Positions 1 to 6,768 of a DNA stretch of 9,646 nt are shown here, one piece after another. The notes under the pieces are model-generated. The model was given only the letters and a program-made list of their open reading frames with translations. It searched no databases and was not told the origin of the DNA. The position numbers and the translations under genes were made by a program. The DNA is from an uncultured Bacteroidales bacterium (lineage in GTDB: Bacteria; Bacteroidota; Bacteroidia; Bacteroidales; Muribaculaceae). The stretch lies in assembly GCA_947175585.1 (NCBI GenBank), contig CAMWNL010000030.1, positions 1 to 9,646 on the forward strand, written 5' to 3'. The stretch's first letter is position 1; the number at the start of each line of letters is the position of its first letter.

Positions 1-797
1 GGATAAACACTATCCGTTACAACCGCTTCAATACCACTTATACCGGTGGTGTCGGCCTCAAGTGCGATTACGACGAACTTATCAATTATGTTCTCAATGC
101 TCCGACAGTCAACGAAGACAATCTGAATCAAACGCTCGCAATCGTGGTGCCTAACAGCACTGATTACGGCGGCATCTGCCAAATGTGGACGGAGGGCTTC
201 GCTATTGCATTCTGTCCCAAGAGCGATTACGGCTATCCTCTCGATTCGCGCGGCGTGATCCAGCATGAGGCCGGAGGCCACGGCTTCGGAAAACTCGGCG
301 ACGAGTATATTTATCACAACGCATTTATTGATGCTTGTGACTGCTCTTGTTGCGGACACGTAGACGCTATATACGGAGCTAAGGCGTTGGGATGGTACGA
401 TAACCTTGAGTTGACAGGTAAGATTCATGAAGTAGGCTGGAGTCACCTGATATTTGATCCCCGCTACAGCGACATAGTCGATATCTACGAAGGCGGCTAC
501 ATGCATAATCGCGGTGTGTTCCGCTCAGAGCAGAACAGCTGTATGAACAACGATATCCCTTATTACAGCACAATCAGTCGCCAGAGCATCGTCAAACGCA
601 TCAAGGATTATGCCGGCGAAGAGTTTGACTTCGAAGACTTTGTCGCCAATGACAAGCGTGGCGCCGCTATGGCTTCAAGAGCCGGAGAGTACGTATTACC
701 CGGTGTCAATATCCGCTCATACTCGATGGAACCGGTTATCCACAAGGGTAGCCCGTTGTCAGGACTAAAAAACAATTCTAAAAAACTGCACAAATAA
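1..797 (+). CDS. M64-family zinc metallopeptidase (IgA peptidase M64 type), C-terminal part, 5' end outside window
   Basis: The reading frame is open from base 3 to the TAA at 795-797 (264 visible residues), so the gene starts upstream of the window; the GTG at 144 is an internal Val codon, not a start. Residues 88-102 read HEAGGHGFGKLGDEY, the HExxHxxGxLxDEY zinc-site signature of peptidase family M64: H88 and H93 are zinc ligands and E89 the catalytic base. Downstream there is a Cys cluster (C112, C114, C116, C117) followed by G118-H119, and an 'NSCMNN' segment (178-183) that is usual in this family before a 'YY..ISR.SIVKRI' helix. Family M64 enzymes of gut Bacteroidales are usually secreted. 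The substrate cannot be read from the sequence, and the IgA-protease name comes from a founder enzyme, so it should not be taken literally. The signal peptide and N-terminal domains are not visible. A fimbrillin-like lipoprotein gene follows after 17 bases, which suggests shared expression at the cell surface. Confidence 0.9.
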   Translation, partial: INTIRYNRFNTTYTGGVGLKCDYDELINYVLNAPTVNEDNLNQTLAIVVPNSTDYGGICQMWTEGFAIAFCPKSDYGYPLDSRGVIQHEAGGHGFGKLGDEYIYHNAFIDACDCSCCGHVDAIYGAKALGWYDNLELTGKIHEVGWSHLIFDPRYSDIVDIYEGGYMHNRGVFRSEQNSCMNNDIPYYSTISRQSIVKRIKDYAGEEFDFEDFVANDKRGAAMASRAGEYVLPGVNIRSYSMEPVIHKGSPLSGLKNNSKKLHK

Positions 798-814
798 TCA
801 ACACGTCACTACTG

Positions 815-1705
815 ATGAAACACAATATTATTTCAATAATAAGCGTTGTAATGTTGACAGCCGGTTTATCATCATGCTCCGGCGAGTCAATGGAGCCAAA
901 CAGTGATATCGCAAATGGTAAAGTCGCTATGGAGTTTACGTTCAGTCATCCCTCACAGTCACGTGCCACTGAGACGTCTTTCGAAACAGGAGACGTTGTC
1001 GGGCTTTACGTGTCAGAGGCAGATAAGACTCTTGAGATCTCCGGCAACACTGTCAATAACGAAGGTCTGTCATTCACGGGCTCGGCGTGGAAGTCTTCAC
1101 GCAATCTCTACTGGGATGCAGGCAACTATAATGTATATGCCTATTATCCTCGTCTCGACGAGATCAGTTCTATAACCGACCTGCCTTTCGAAGTCGAAAC
1201 TGACCAACGTAAGGCCACAGGCTCCTCTATGGGCGGTTACGAGGCGTCAGACTTCCTCTTTGCGTCGGCCAAAGGCATTCAGGCTTCCGCTAATCCTGTC
1301 CACCTTCAGTTCAGCCACATCATGAGTAAAATCTCTATCCGTTTGATAAAAGGCGAGGATTTTGAAGGTGAGCTCCCCGAGACTGCAACCGTTTATATCC
1401 ACAACACCGTCACTGAAGCCAGTATCGATATGATGGCCGGTGTTGCGACAAAGGCTCTGCGCGGCACACGTAAAACTGTGACAGCGCGTCAGGCTGATCC
1501 GACAACTTACTCTGCCATACTCGTGCCTCAACGACTCGAAAACCGGGTGCCGCTTATCGAAGTGGTCATGAACGGTGTCTCCTACCTCTATGAAAGTAAA
1601 TTTCTTTTCAAACCCGGTATTCATCATATCGTCAATCTCGTTATTGACAAGAATCCCGATCAGCTTAAGATTGAAATCGGTGGAGAGATTACTAATTGGA
1701 ATTAA
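815..1705 (+). CDS. Fimbrillin-family (Mfa/FimA-like) lipoprotein
   Basis: This 296-residue protein opens with a lipoprotein signal peptide: basic K2/H3, a hydrophobic stretch at 5-17 and the lipobox L18-S19-S20-C21, so it should be acylated at C21 and sorted to the outer membrane. The mature part has the features of Bacteroidetes fimbrillin-like proteins: an early beta strand 'MEFTFS' (39-44), then 'SRATETSFETGDVVGLYV' (49-66), 'YNVYAYYP' (105-112), 'DFLFASAKG' (146-154), 'LQFSHIMSKISIRL' (164-177) and the ending 'IGGEITNWN'. Such proteins are pilus subunits (type V pili) or surface lipoproteins that mediate attachment. Pilin maturation is known to need trypsin-like cleavage after an Arg near the first strand, and R50 is in a suitable place, but that use is inference. 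It could equally be a non-polymerising fimbrillin-like lipoprotein. It sits between the M64 peptidase and the NTF2-like gene in the same unit. Confidence 0.85.
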   Translation: MKHNIISIISVVMLTAGLSSCSGESMEPNSDIANGKVAMEFTFSHPSQSRATETSFETGDVVGLYVSEADKTLEISGNTVNNEGLSFTGSAWKSSRNLYWDAGNYNVYAYYPRLDEISSITDLPFEVETDQRKATGSSMGGYEASDFLFASAKGIQASANPVHLQFSHIMSKISIRLIKGEDFEGELPETATVYIHNTVTEASIDMMAGVATKALRGTRKTVTARQADPTTYSAILVPQRLENRVPLIEVVMNGVSYLYESKFLFKPGIHHIVNLVIDKNPDQLKIEIGGEITNWN

Positions 1706-1721
1706 TAATCGATTAATATAG

Positions 1722-2576
1722 ATGCCATTAAGGAGAAAACAAATTAATATATCATTAATAATCCTTAGTCTGCTACTCGGAGGTTGGGCGGCCTGTCTTT
1801 ACAGGCGGCCTCCTCTTGTTTTAAACCCTACTGTGAAAATTTCTATGTCTGAATCTACGGCCAAGGATAGCACTGTTGTCCCCGGTCAACCTGAAACCCT
1901 GGAGTCTCAGCCGTCCGTCCTCGCGGAGCCGGCTGTCACCGAACCCAAGGTGACTTCCGCCCGCGAAAGGATGTCATCGCGAGTCGAGTCCACGCGTTTC
2001 AGTGACCTTGAGCCATATAGTCTCTCCACCGACCATCCGTTCAGACAAGAGGCAATGAAAGTCATTAACGGACATTTGGAGGAGACTGATTCATTAAGCC
2101 GCCATAAAATATTAAGTTATTGCGAACATCTGCGCACGTCCTACACCACCCGTGACATTGACTTCCTACGTCAGGTCTTCAGTGACAACGCTCTTATTAT
2201 TGTAGGTCATGTTGTCAAGACCGGTGATTCAGCCGGTTCGGCAATGGCTCTGAATTCAGGAGTCAAATATAATGTGCGTTCCAAACATGAATATCTCGAC
2301 AGATTGACAAAAATCTTCAATTCCGGCAAAGATATCGACGTCACATTCTCTGATTTCATGATTATGCGCCACCCCACCGTCAAAGGCATCTATGGCGTAA
2401 CCTTAAGACAGCAATACTCGTGTGGCTCTTATGACGACGATGGTTATCTCTTTCTCCTTTGGGATTTCAGAGATATGTCGATGCCGTTGATCCATGTACG
2501 CACATGGCAACCTACCCTATCCATAAACCTCGGCAACGATGAGTTGATTGATATCAGTGACTTTAATCTCGAATAA
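1722..2576 (+). CDS. Membrane-anchored NTF2/SnoaL-like domain protein
   Basis: This 284-residue protein begins with a basic N-terminus (R4, R5, K6) and a hydrophobic helix at about 8-25, followed by 'CLYRRPP'. It is most likely a single-pass inner-membrane anchor. A lipoprotein reading through 'WAAC' (22-25) is possible, but W22 fits the lipobox poorly. Residues 40-105 are a Ser/Thr/Glu/Pro-rich, low-complexity linker. Residues 125-265 look like an NTF2/SnoaL-fold domain of a kind I recognise from Bacteroidetes proteins: 'RDIDFLRQVFSDNALIIVG' (144-162), a 'VKYNVRSKHEYLDRLTKIFNSGKDIDVTF' type segment (181-209), 'HPTVKGIYGVTLRQ' (217-230) and 'GYLFLLWDFRD..MPLIHVRTWQP' (241-264). The fold binds small ligands or mediates oligomerisation; nothing here shows catalysis. 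The gene starts 16 bases after the fimbrillin gene and ends 5 bases before the PEGA-like gene. A role as an envelope partner of the downstream kinase is inference. Confidence 0.7.
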   Translation: MPLRRKQINISLIILSLLLGGWAACLYRRPPLVLNPTVKISMSESTAKDSTVVPGQPETLESQPSVLAEPAVTEPKVTSARERMSSRVESTRFSDLEPYSLSTDHPFRQEAMKVINGHLEETDSLSRHKILSYCEHLRTSYTTRDIDFLRQVFSDNALIIVGHVVKTGDSAGSAMALNSGVKYNVRSKHEYLDRLTKIFNSGKDIDVTFSDFMIMRHPTVKGIYGVTLRQQYSCGSYDDDGYLFLLWDFRDMSMPLIHVRTWQPTLSINLGNDELIDISDFNLE

Positions 2577-2581
2577 TAAAA

Positions 2582-3562
2582 ATGAATAACCGCTGCGCAA
2601 CATATATTCTGCTGACGCTTGTCATGCTTCTAACCTGTGTGCCTGAAATCATGGCACAGCGCTTTTCGGTTGCCTCATTTAAGCCGCTTCCCAACGATGT
2701 ATCTGCATTTATCAACCCCGTTAAGGATCTTAACGATGAAGATTGCGGACTTATAAAGGTCATAGCTTCTGATGATTTCGTATTCTCAACTCCGCTTGGC
2801 ATCGTTAAGCGCATAGATAACATCGGCGAAATATGGCTTTATCTGCCACGCGGATCTAAAAAAATAACTGTCAAACATGCTGAATGGGGGGTCTTGCGTG
2901 ACTACGTATTTCCTTCGCGCATCGAGAGTCACATGACTTATGAACTGCGTATTGACCAACCGGTTAAAGCCGTTGAGGCGTCTAACTCGACGCCGGTGAT
3001 AACAACCGTAAGAGATACACTCGTACTGACACGCGTTGACACCCTGGTAATTCAACCGACAAAGAAAAGTCTGCCTCTGAATTTTGATATCTTGGCCACA
3101 ATTGGTTACGGTGGAAAATCACAGGCAATCTTAGGTGGAGTCATGCTCATGGGCTTGAAGCGTCATGGAGCGTTTATCCACATAGCTACAAACTTCGGCA
3201 AACTTGGCTCCACTAATGGAGTGTGTGATAAAGGAGGGTATATTGACGAAGCACTCCCGTTTTATACAGGACGCAAGCGACGCAGTGCGATTATAATTAA
3301 CGGTGGAGCCGCACACCGTTTGTCAGGCAGAGTGTCAATTTTTGAAGGCATTGGCTACTCTGACTCTTCGCTTGCTTGGGAATTAGCGCCATCCGAAGGA
3401 GGAGACTTCGTAAAAAATTCATACTACAGTTCTAAAGGAGTGTCATTTGAAGCAGGCGTCTTGATTGCATTGGGTCAATTATCAATTTCAGCATCAGCCG
3501 TCACAATCAGAGGCTCAGAGTGGTTCGGCTCGATAGGATTTGGTATTAAATTAGGTAAGTAA
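2582..3562 (+). CDS. Secreted protein with PEGA-like N-terminal region and probable outer-membrane beta-barrel C-terminus
   Basis: This 326-residue protein has a signal peptide with a hydrophobic core at about 8-20 and a probable signal peptidase I cut in 'IMA|Q' after A25. Residues 27-125 ('FSVASFKPLPNDVSAFINPV', then 'CGLIKVIASDDFVFSTPLGI', 'GEIWLYLPRGSKKITVKHAEWG' with W102, then 'YVFP') follow the pattern of Bacteroidetes envelope proteins whose N-terminal beta domain precedes or resembles PEGA modules. A short linker rich in Thr and Val (about 126-165) leads to residues 166-326, which consist of alternating Gly/aromatic strands ('FDILATIGYGG', 'AFIHIATNFG', 'SAIIINGGAAHRL', 'FEAGVLIAL', 'WFGSIGFGIKLG') typical of a small outer-membrane beta-barrel. 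The protein probably lies in the outer membrane with its N-terminal domain in the periplasm; this topology is inference. The stop codon directly abuts the ATG of the next gene, so translation is probably coupled. Its specific function is not recognised. Confidence 0.65.
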   Translation: MNNRCATYILLTLVMLLTCVPEIMAQRFSVASFKPLPNDVSAFINPVKDLNDEDCGLIKVIASDDFVFSTPLGIVKRIDNIGEIWLYLPRGSKKITVKHAEWGVLRDYVFPSRIESHMTYELRIDQPVKAVEASNSTPVITTVRDTLVLTRVDTLVIQPTKKSLPLNFDILATIGYGGKSQAILGGVMLMGLKRHGAFIHIATNFGKLGSTNGVCDKGGYIDEALPFYTGRKRRSAIIINGGAAHRLSGRVSIFEGIGYSDSSLAWELAPSEGGDFVKNSYYSSKGVSFEAGVLIALGQLSISASAVTIRGSEWFGSIGFGIKLGK

Positions 3563-5221
3563 ATGTCTGAGTCAACGAGTCGGTCATATTATCTCCTTAC
3601 ACTGATAGCTGCGATGCTGTCAGTTTTATGCCTTTGTGCGTGCTCAGGCCCCACGCCTCCCGAAAATTATGAACCGACATTCGAACTTTTGGAGACTACC
3701 GATATTAACCGAACGGAGGCTACGCTATCTGCTCGCATCCATAAACGCGGTTCTACCGATTTGACCCACCTGTCATTTCACTATGGTGAATCCGGTAATA
3801 TATCCTCTCAAGTGGATCTTAGCGAACCCAATTTACAACTCCAGACCTATCGGCTGCAAGGGCTGAAACCGGGAACTTCATATTCATGGTATATCGAAGG
3901 CCACACCACGACAGCTACTCTGAGGTCTGAAATTATAAGCTTCACTACTGTTCCTAATGAACTCCCGACCGTGTCACCCATCGCTGCACTCTCAACCGGC
4001 CCGGTTGGCATTATTGTATCATTTGACATAACCGATGACGGCGGAGAACCGTTATTGGAAGCTGGATGTGAAGTCACAGACAACAGCGCTTCAACTACTA
4101 CCCGTCTATACTTGCCGGCTGAAAATCTATCTACCGGTTCACATCGCATGTATATAGGCTCACTGGACATTGAGACAAATTACACATTTACACCTTTCGC
4201 CTCAAACCCGCTCGGAGAATCCAAGGGTATATCAATTGACTTCACTACGCGCAACAGCATAATGCTCACCGAAGCCGGCTCACTGCCTCATCTTTTTGAA
4301 GGAACGGCAAGCATTGAACTCGATCAACTTACCATTTCAGGATATATGAATGGCGATGACTTTAAATTCCTGAGACTCCTTCTCGGCGCTCCGTTATTAA
4401 CCGATGAACATTATATAGAAAGTAAAGTCTCTAAGATAGATTTATCTGATGCTGACATCGTTGAAGGAGGTGCGTCCTATGACGGCAGTCGTTTTACGAC
4501 TGACAATCAAATTTCTACCGGCATTTTGGCTGATTGCATAAACCTTCGCGACATTATCCTTCCCAACACGGCCGCCACCCTGGCTCGCGATGCATTCAGC
4601 CGTTGCTCATCTCTTGAATATCTGACTATATCATCTGATACTAAAAGTGTTCTTCCCTCCGCAGGCTGCACTTGTCTGAAATCTATCCGGGTGTCAGATG
4701 CCAATACGTATTTTACTGCTATAGATGGTGTGCTCTTCAATAGCGATGCCACTGAGATTATCTGGTTTCCTCTCGGCAAAACCGGTAATTATTCACTGCC
4801 TCCGACGATTACACGTATCGGGGAGAATGCATTTTTCGGCACCGGCATAACCGGTCTTGAGATACCCCCCTCTGTTACATCTATCGGTAGGGGCGCATTT
4901 GCCGGATCTTCTCTCACCGAAATATCACTTCCTGACAATATTACCAACATTTATGAAGGCATGTTTCAGAACTGCACACTCCTGACCACCTTAAGACTCG
5001 GAAAAGCAACGGAATTTATAGGAAACTTTGTATTTGACGGAACCGACATCAAAAATCTCTATGTCTCCGCTCCTATACCTCCCTTTACATCTGAGGATGC
5101 TTTCTTTAACCGCACTTCTTCTATTACTGAAAACTGCGTTTTGCATGTTCCCTACGGATGTAAAGCCGTTTACAGGAATCATTCCGACTGGGGAAATTTC
5201 AGTGTAATCGAAGAATTTTAG
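3563..5221 (+). CDS. Surface lipoprotein with fibronectin-III-like domains and BspA-type leucine-rich repeats
   Basis: This 552-residue protein has a lipoprotein signal peptide (hydrophobic 10-24, lipobox L24-C25-A26-C27). Two beta-sandwich domains follow, at about 38-130 and 133-230, each ending in an 'FTT' strand ('ISFTTVPNE', 'IDFTTRNS'). The first contains 'YRLQGLKPGTSYSWYIEG' (96-112), the usual F-G region of a fibronectin III fold. Residues 240-305 hold the link seen in Bacteroidales BspA-like proteins ('LTISGYMNGDDFKFLRLLLG', 'KIDLSDADIVEGG'). From about 322 to the end there are LRR_5-type repeats ('LRDIILPNTAATLARDAFSRC', 'ITGLEIPPSVTSIGRGAF', 'LTEISLPDNITNIYEGMF'), closing with a 'LHVPYGCKAVYRNHSDWGNF' cap. 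BspA-type proteins are surface exposed and bind host matrix proteins or other cells; the ligand here is unknown. It starts right at the stop of the previous gene (TAAATG) and ends 7 bases before the kinase. Confidence 0.85.
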   Translation: MSESTSRSYYLLTLIAAMLSVLCLCACSGPTPPENYEPTFELLETTDINRTEATLSARIHKRGSTDLTHLSFHYGESGNISSQVDLSEPNLQLQTYRLQGLKPGTSYSWYIEGHTTTATLRSEIISFTTVPNELPTVSPIAALSTGPVGIIVSFDITDDGGEPLLEAGCEVTDNSASTTTRLYLPAENLSTGSHRMYIGSLDIETNYTFTPFASNPLGESKGISIDFTTRNSIMLTEAGSLPHLFEGTASIELDQLTISGYMNGDDFKFLRLLLGAPLLTDEHYIESKVSKIDLSDADIVEGGASYDGSRFTTDNQISTGILADCINLRDIILPNTAATLARDAFSRCSSLEYLTISSDTKSVLPSAGCTCLKSIRVSDANTYFTAIDGVLFNSDATEIIWFPLGKTGNYSLPPTITRIGENAFFGTGITGLEIPPSVTSIGRGAFAGSSLTEISLPDNITNIYEGMFQNCTLLTTLRLGKATEFIGNFVFDGTDIKNLYVSAPIPPFTSEDAFFNRTSSITENCVLHVPYGCKAVYRNHSDWGNFSVIEEF

Positions 5222-5222
5222 A

Positions 5223-5263
5223 GACAATATGACAATGGATAAAGGCGACATTGACAATATGAC
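5223..5263 (+). repeat. 11-bp direct repeat GACAATATGAC around two candidate kinase starts
   Basis: The sequence GACAATATGAC occurs at 5223-5233 and again at 5253-5263, exactly 30 bases apart. Each copy contains an ATG (5229 and 5259) in the kinase frame. The repeat therefore duplicates the start-codon context and makes the true kinase start uncertain by ten residues. It may be chance or a small duplication; no regulatory function is shown. Confidence 0.5.
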
Positions 5264-6161
5264 GAAAGCCGACGTTAACGAATCATCATCTTATCTCATT
5301 AGCGATGAGACCGACTCCCGATTGGATTTTGGTGGATTGTTCTCGCCCCGCTTCTCTAACATAATGCCACTATATAGCTCAACTCACGGATCGACCGAGC
5401 TATACACGGCTACTCGCTATGGCAAACGCTTCGTCCTTAAAGGATTAAAGGAGCAATATCGCAGTAACCCTATTTACAAAATGGCTTTGACCAAAGAATT
5501 TGAGATAGGAATATTACTCGATCACCCATCCATCAGACGCACACTCGGATTCGAGGCCGTTGACGGTTTAGGTGACGTAATTATACTCGAATACATTGAT
5601 GGTCTGACTCTTGAGACCCTCATGAAATCAGAAAAACTGACTTCGGCATCAGTTAGGAGTATCTCGAAGCAAATCGCTGATGGATTGGACTATATTCACA
5701 CCAAACAGGTGTTTCATCGCGATCTCAAACCATCAAACATCCTCATATCTCATCAAGGTCTCATTGTAAAGATCATCGATTTCAACCTATCCGACAGCAA
5801 TGAATTCATAGTGCTCAAAAATCCTGCCGGGTCTCGAAAATATATGGCTCCCGAGCAGCTCACTCCCGACGCCAAACCATCTGCGGCATCTGATATCTAT
5901 TCTTTTGGGGTCGTGACACGTGAGCTTGCTGAAGCCGGCCGAGATGACAATCTTGCCGACATTGCGGCCAAATGCTCTAACCCTGATCCGAATAAACGAC
6001 CTCAGTCTCTATCTGTGATCAAGTTGCCGTCTGTCCAATCGTCTGCCCTTCGAGCGGTTTCCGGCTTCCTCGCGTCAAAAGTACTTACATACATAATGAT
6101 CTGCGTTTGTCTTGCCCTCGCGGCTTTGATCTCTTATTTATTGATAAATCCTCATAACTGA
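5229..6161 (+). CDS. Eukaryotic-like Ser/Thr protein kinase with C-terminal membrane anchor
   Basis: This 310-residue protein carries a protein kinase domain at about 45-265. Visible hallmarks are the beta-3 Lys K71 ('FVLKGL'), an acidic alpha-C helix (E90, E92), the catalytic loop 'HRDLKPSN' (163-170, with D165, K167 and N170), the metal-binding Asp D184, the 'APE' motif (207-209), alpha-F D222 in 'SDIYSFG' and R257 in 'NKRPQS'. Three things are unusual. The metal-binding motif is DFN (184-186) instead of DFG. The Gly-rich loop is degenerate ('LYSSTHGSTELYT'). Only 35 residues separate D222 and R257, compared with 60 in PKA, so the alpha-G region is very short. One hydrophobic helix (about 285-306) ends the protein with four residues after it, so the kinase should be a tail-anchored cytoplasmic enzyme with no external sensor domain of its own. 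All catalytic residues are present, so activity is likely. The start is uncertain: ATGs at 5229, 5235 and 5259 are in frame. It probably works with the envelope proteins encoded upstream. Confidence 0.88.
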   Translation: MTMDKGDIDNMTKADVNESSSYLISDETDSRLDFGGLFSPRFSNIMPLYSSTHGSTELYTATRYGKRFVLKGLKEQYRSNPIYKMALTKEFEIGILLDHPSIRRTLGFEAVDGLGDVIILEYIDGLTLETLMKSEKLTSASVRSISKQIADGLDYIHTKQVFHRDLKPSNILISHQGLIVKIIDFNLSDSNEFIVLKNPAGSRKYMAPEQLTPDAKPSAASDIYSFGVVTRELAEAGRDDNLADIAAKCSNPDPNKRPQSLSVIKLPSVQSSALRAVSGFLASKVLTYIMICVCLALAALISYLLINPHN

Positions 6162-6172
6162 CCTATATAATT

Positions 6173-6742
6173 ATGAAAAAAAATCTGGCGTTAGAAGCCC
6201 TCGTCGATATCACCAACTCCAATCTCGGATACATTCCGTCAACCCCTGCCGAGTTTAACGAACTTAGCCGCATGATTCAGCAGAAAACAGGACGCTCTAT
6301 CAGTCTGTCCTCTATCAAACGCATCTGGGGCTATGTCAGATACGAAGGTTTTCCGTCTGTGACGACATTAAATACCCTCGCCATGTATAATGAATTCAAA
6401 GATTGGGAGACCTTTCTTATTGGTAATACAGGCGACACCGGTGAAGAGTCTTGCTTCATTGACGATACGGTGATTAATGCTGAGGACTTAAAAGTTGGAG
6501 ACAAGCTCTTACTCACATGGGACGATGAAAAATCCTGTGAGATAGAGTGCATCGAACACTTGAGATTTCGCGTCAATGCTTCTCGAAATATAAAGTTGGA
6601 AGTCGGTGACACGCTTTCGTTCCACTCCTTATGTATAGCCCATCCCGTATATATATGTGACATCTGCCGGGGCAATATTAGTTTTCCTGCATACATAGGT
6701 GCTCGTAAAGGCGGCTTGTCTTCCGTCTCTCTGATTCAATAG
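6173..6742 (+). CDS. Conserved Bacteroidetes-type protein with HTH-like N-terminal domain
   Basis: This 189-residue protein has no signal peptide or membrane helix and should be cytoplasmic. The N-terminal part (1-83) has a pattern I recognise from many Bacteroidetes proteins: 'FNELSRMIQQKTGRSISLSSIKRIWGY' (28-54), then 'SVTTLNTLAMYNEFKDWETF' (62-81). It resembles a helix-turn-helix arrangement in which 'SLSSIKRIWG' would be the recognition region; DNA binding is inferred, not shown. After a linker, residues 97-185 look like a small beta-rich domain ('LKVGDKLLLTWDDEKSCEIE', 'LRFRVNASRNIKLEVGDTLSF') with three cysteines near the end (C154, C162, C165) and a 'PAYIGARKGGLSSV' tail. It starts 11 bases after the kinase with an A-rich start context and closes the run of seven genes. 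It may act as a regulator or kinase target for the locus, which is inference. It has no established gene name that I know of. Confidence 0.7.
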   Translation: MKKNLALEALVDITNSNLGYIPSTPAEFNELSRMIQQKTGRSISLSSIKRIWGYVRYEGFPSVTTLNTLAMYNEFKDWETFLIGNTGDTGEESCFIDDTVINAEDLKVGDKLLLTWDDEKSCEIECIEHLRFRVNASRNIKLEVGDTLSFHSLCIAHPVYICDICRGNISFPAYIGARKGGLSSVSLIQ

Positions 6743-6768
6743 AGAAGAGTGCATCTCAACTTCGTGGG

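Noticed and set aside
144..797. GTG at 144 as the start of the M64 gene
   Set aside because: The same frame is open back to base 3 with sensible protein sequence, and 144 codes for a Val inside it.
1247..1627. 126-codon frame on the minus strand inside the fimbrillin gene
   Set aside because: It lies opposite a well-supported coding gene, has no recognisable motif and looks like a shadow frame.
5229..6161. Pseudokinase reading based on DFN and the weak Gly-rich loop
   Set aside because: The catalytic Asp, beta-3 Lys, metal-binding Asn and Asp and APE are all present; Gly in DFG is not essential for chemistry.
1..6742. Phage-defence or toxin system built around the kinase
   Set aside because: No nuclease, effector, ATPase or defence-type domain is visible; most partners are exported surface proteins.
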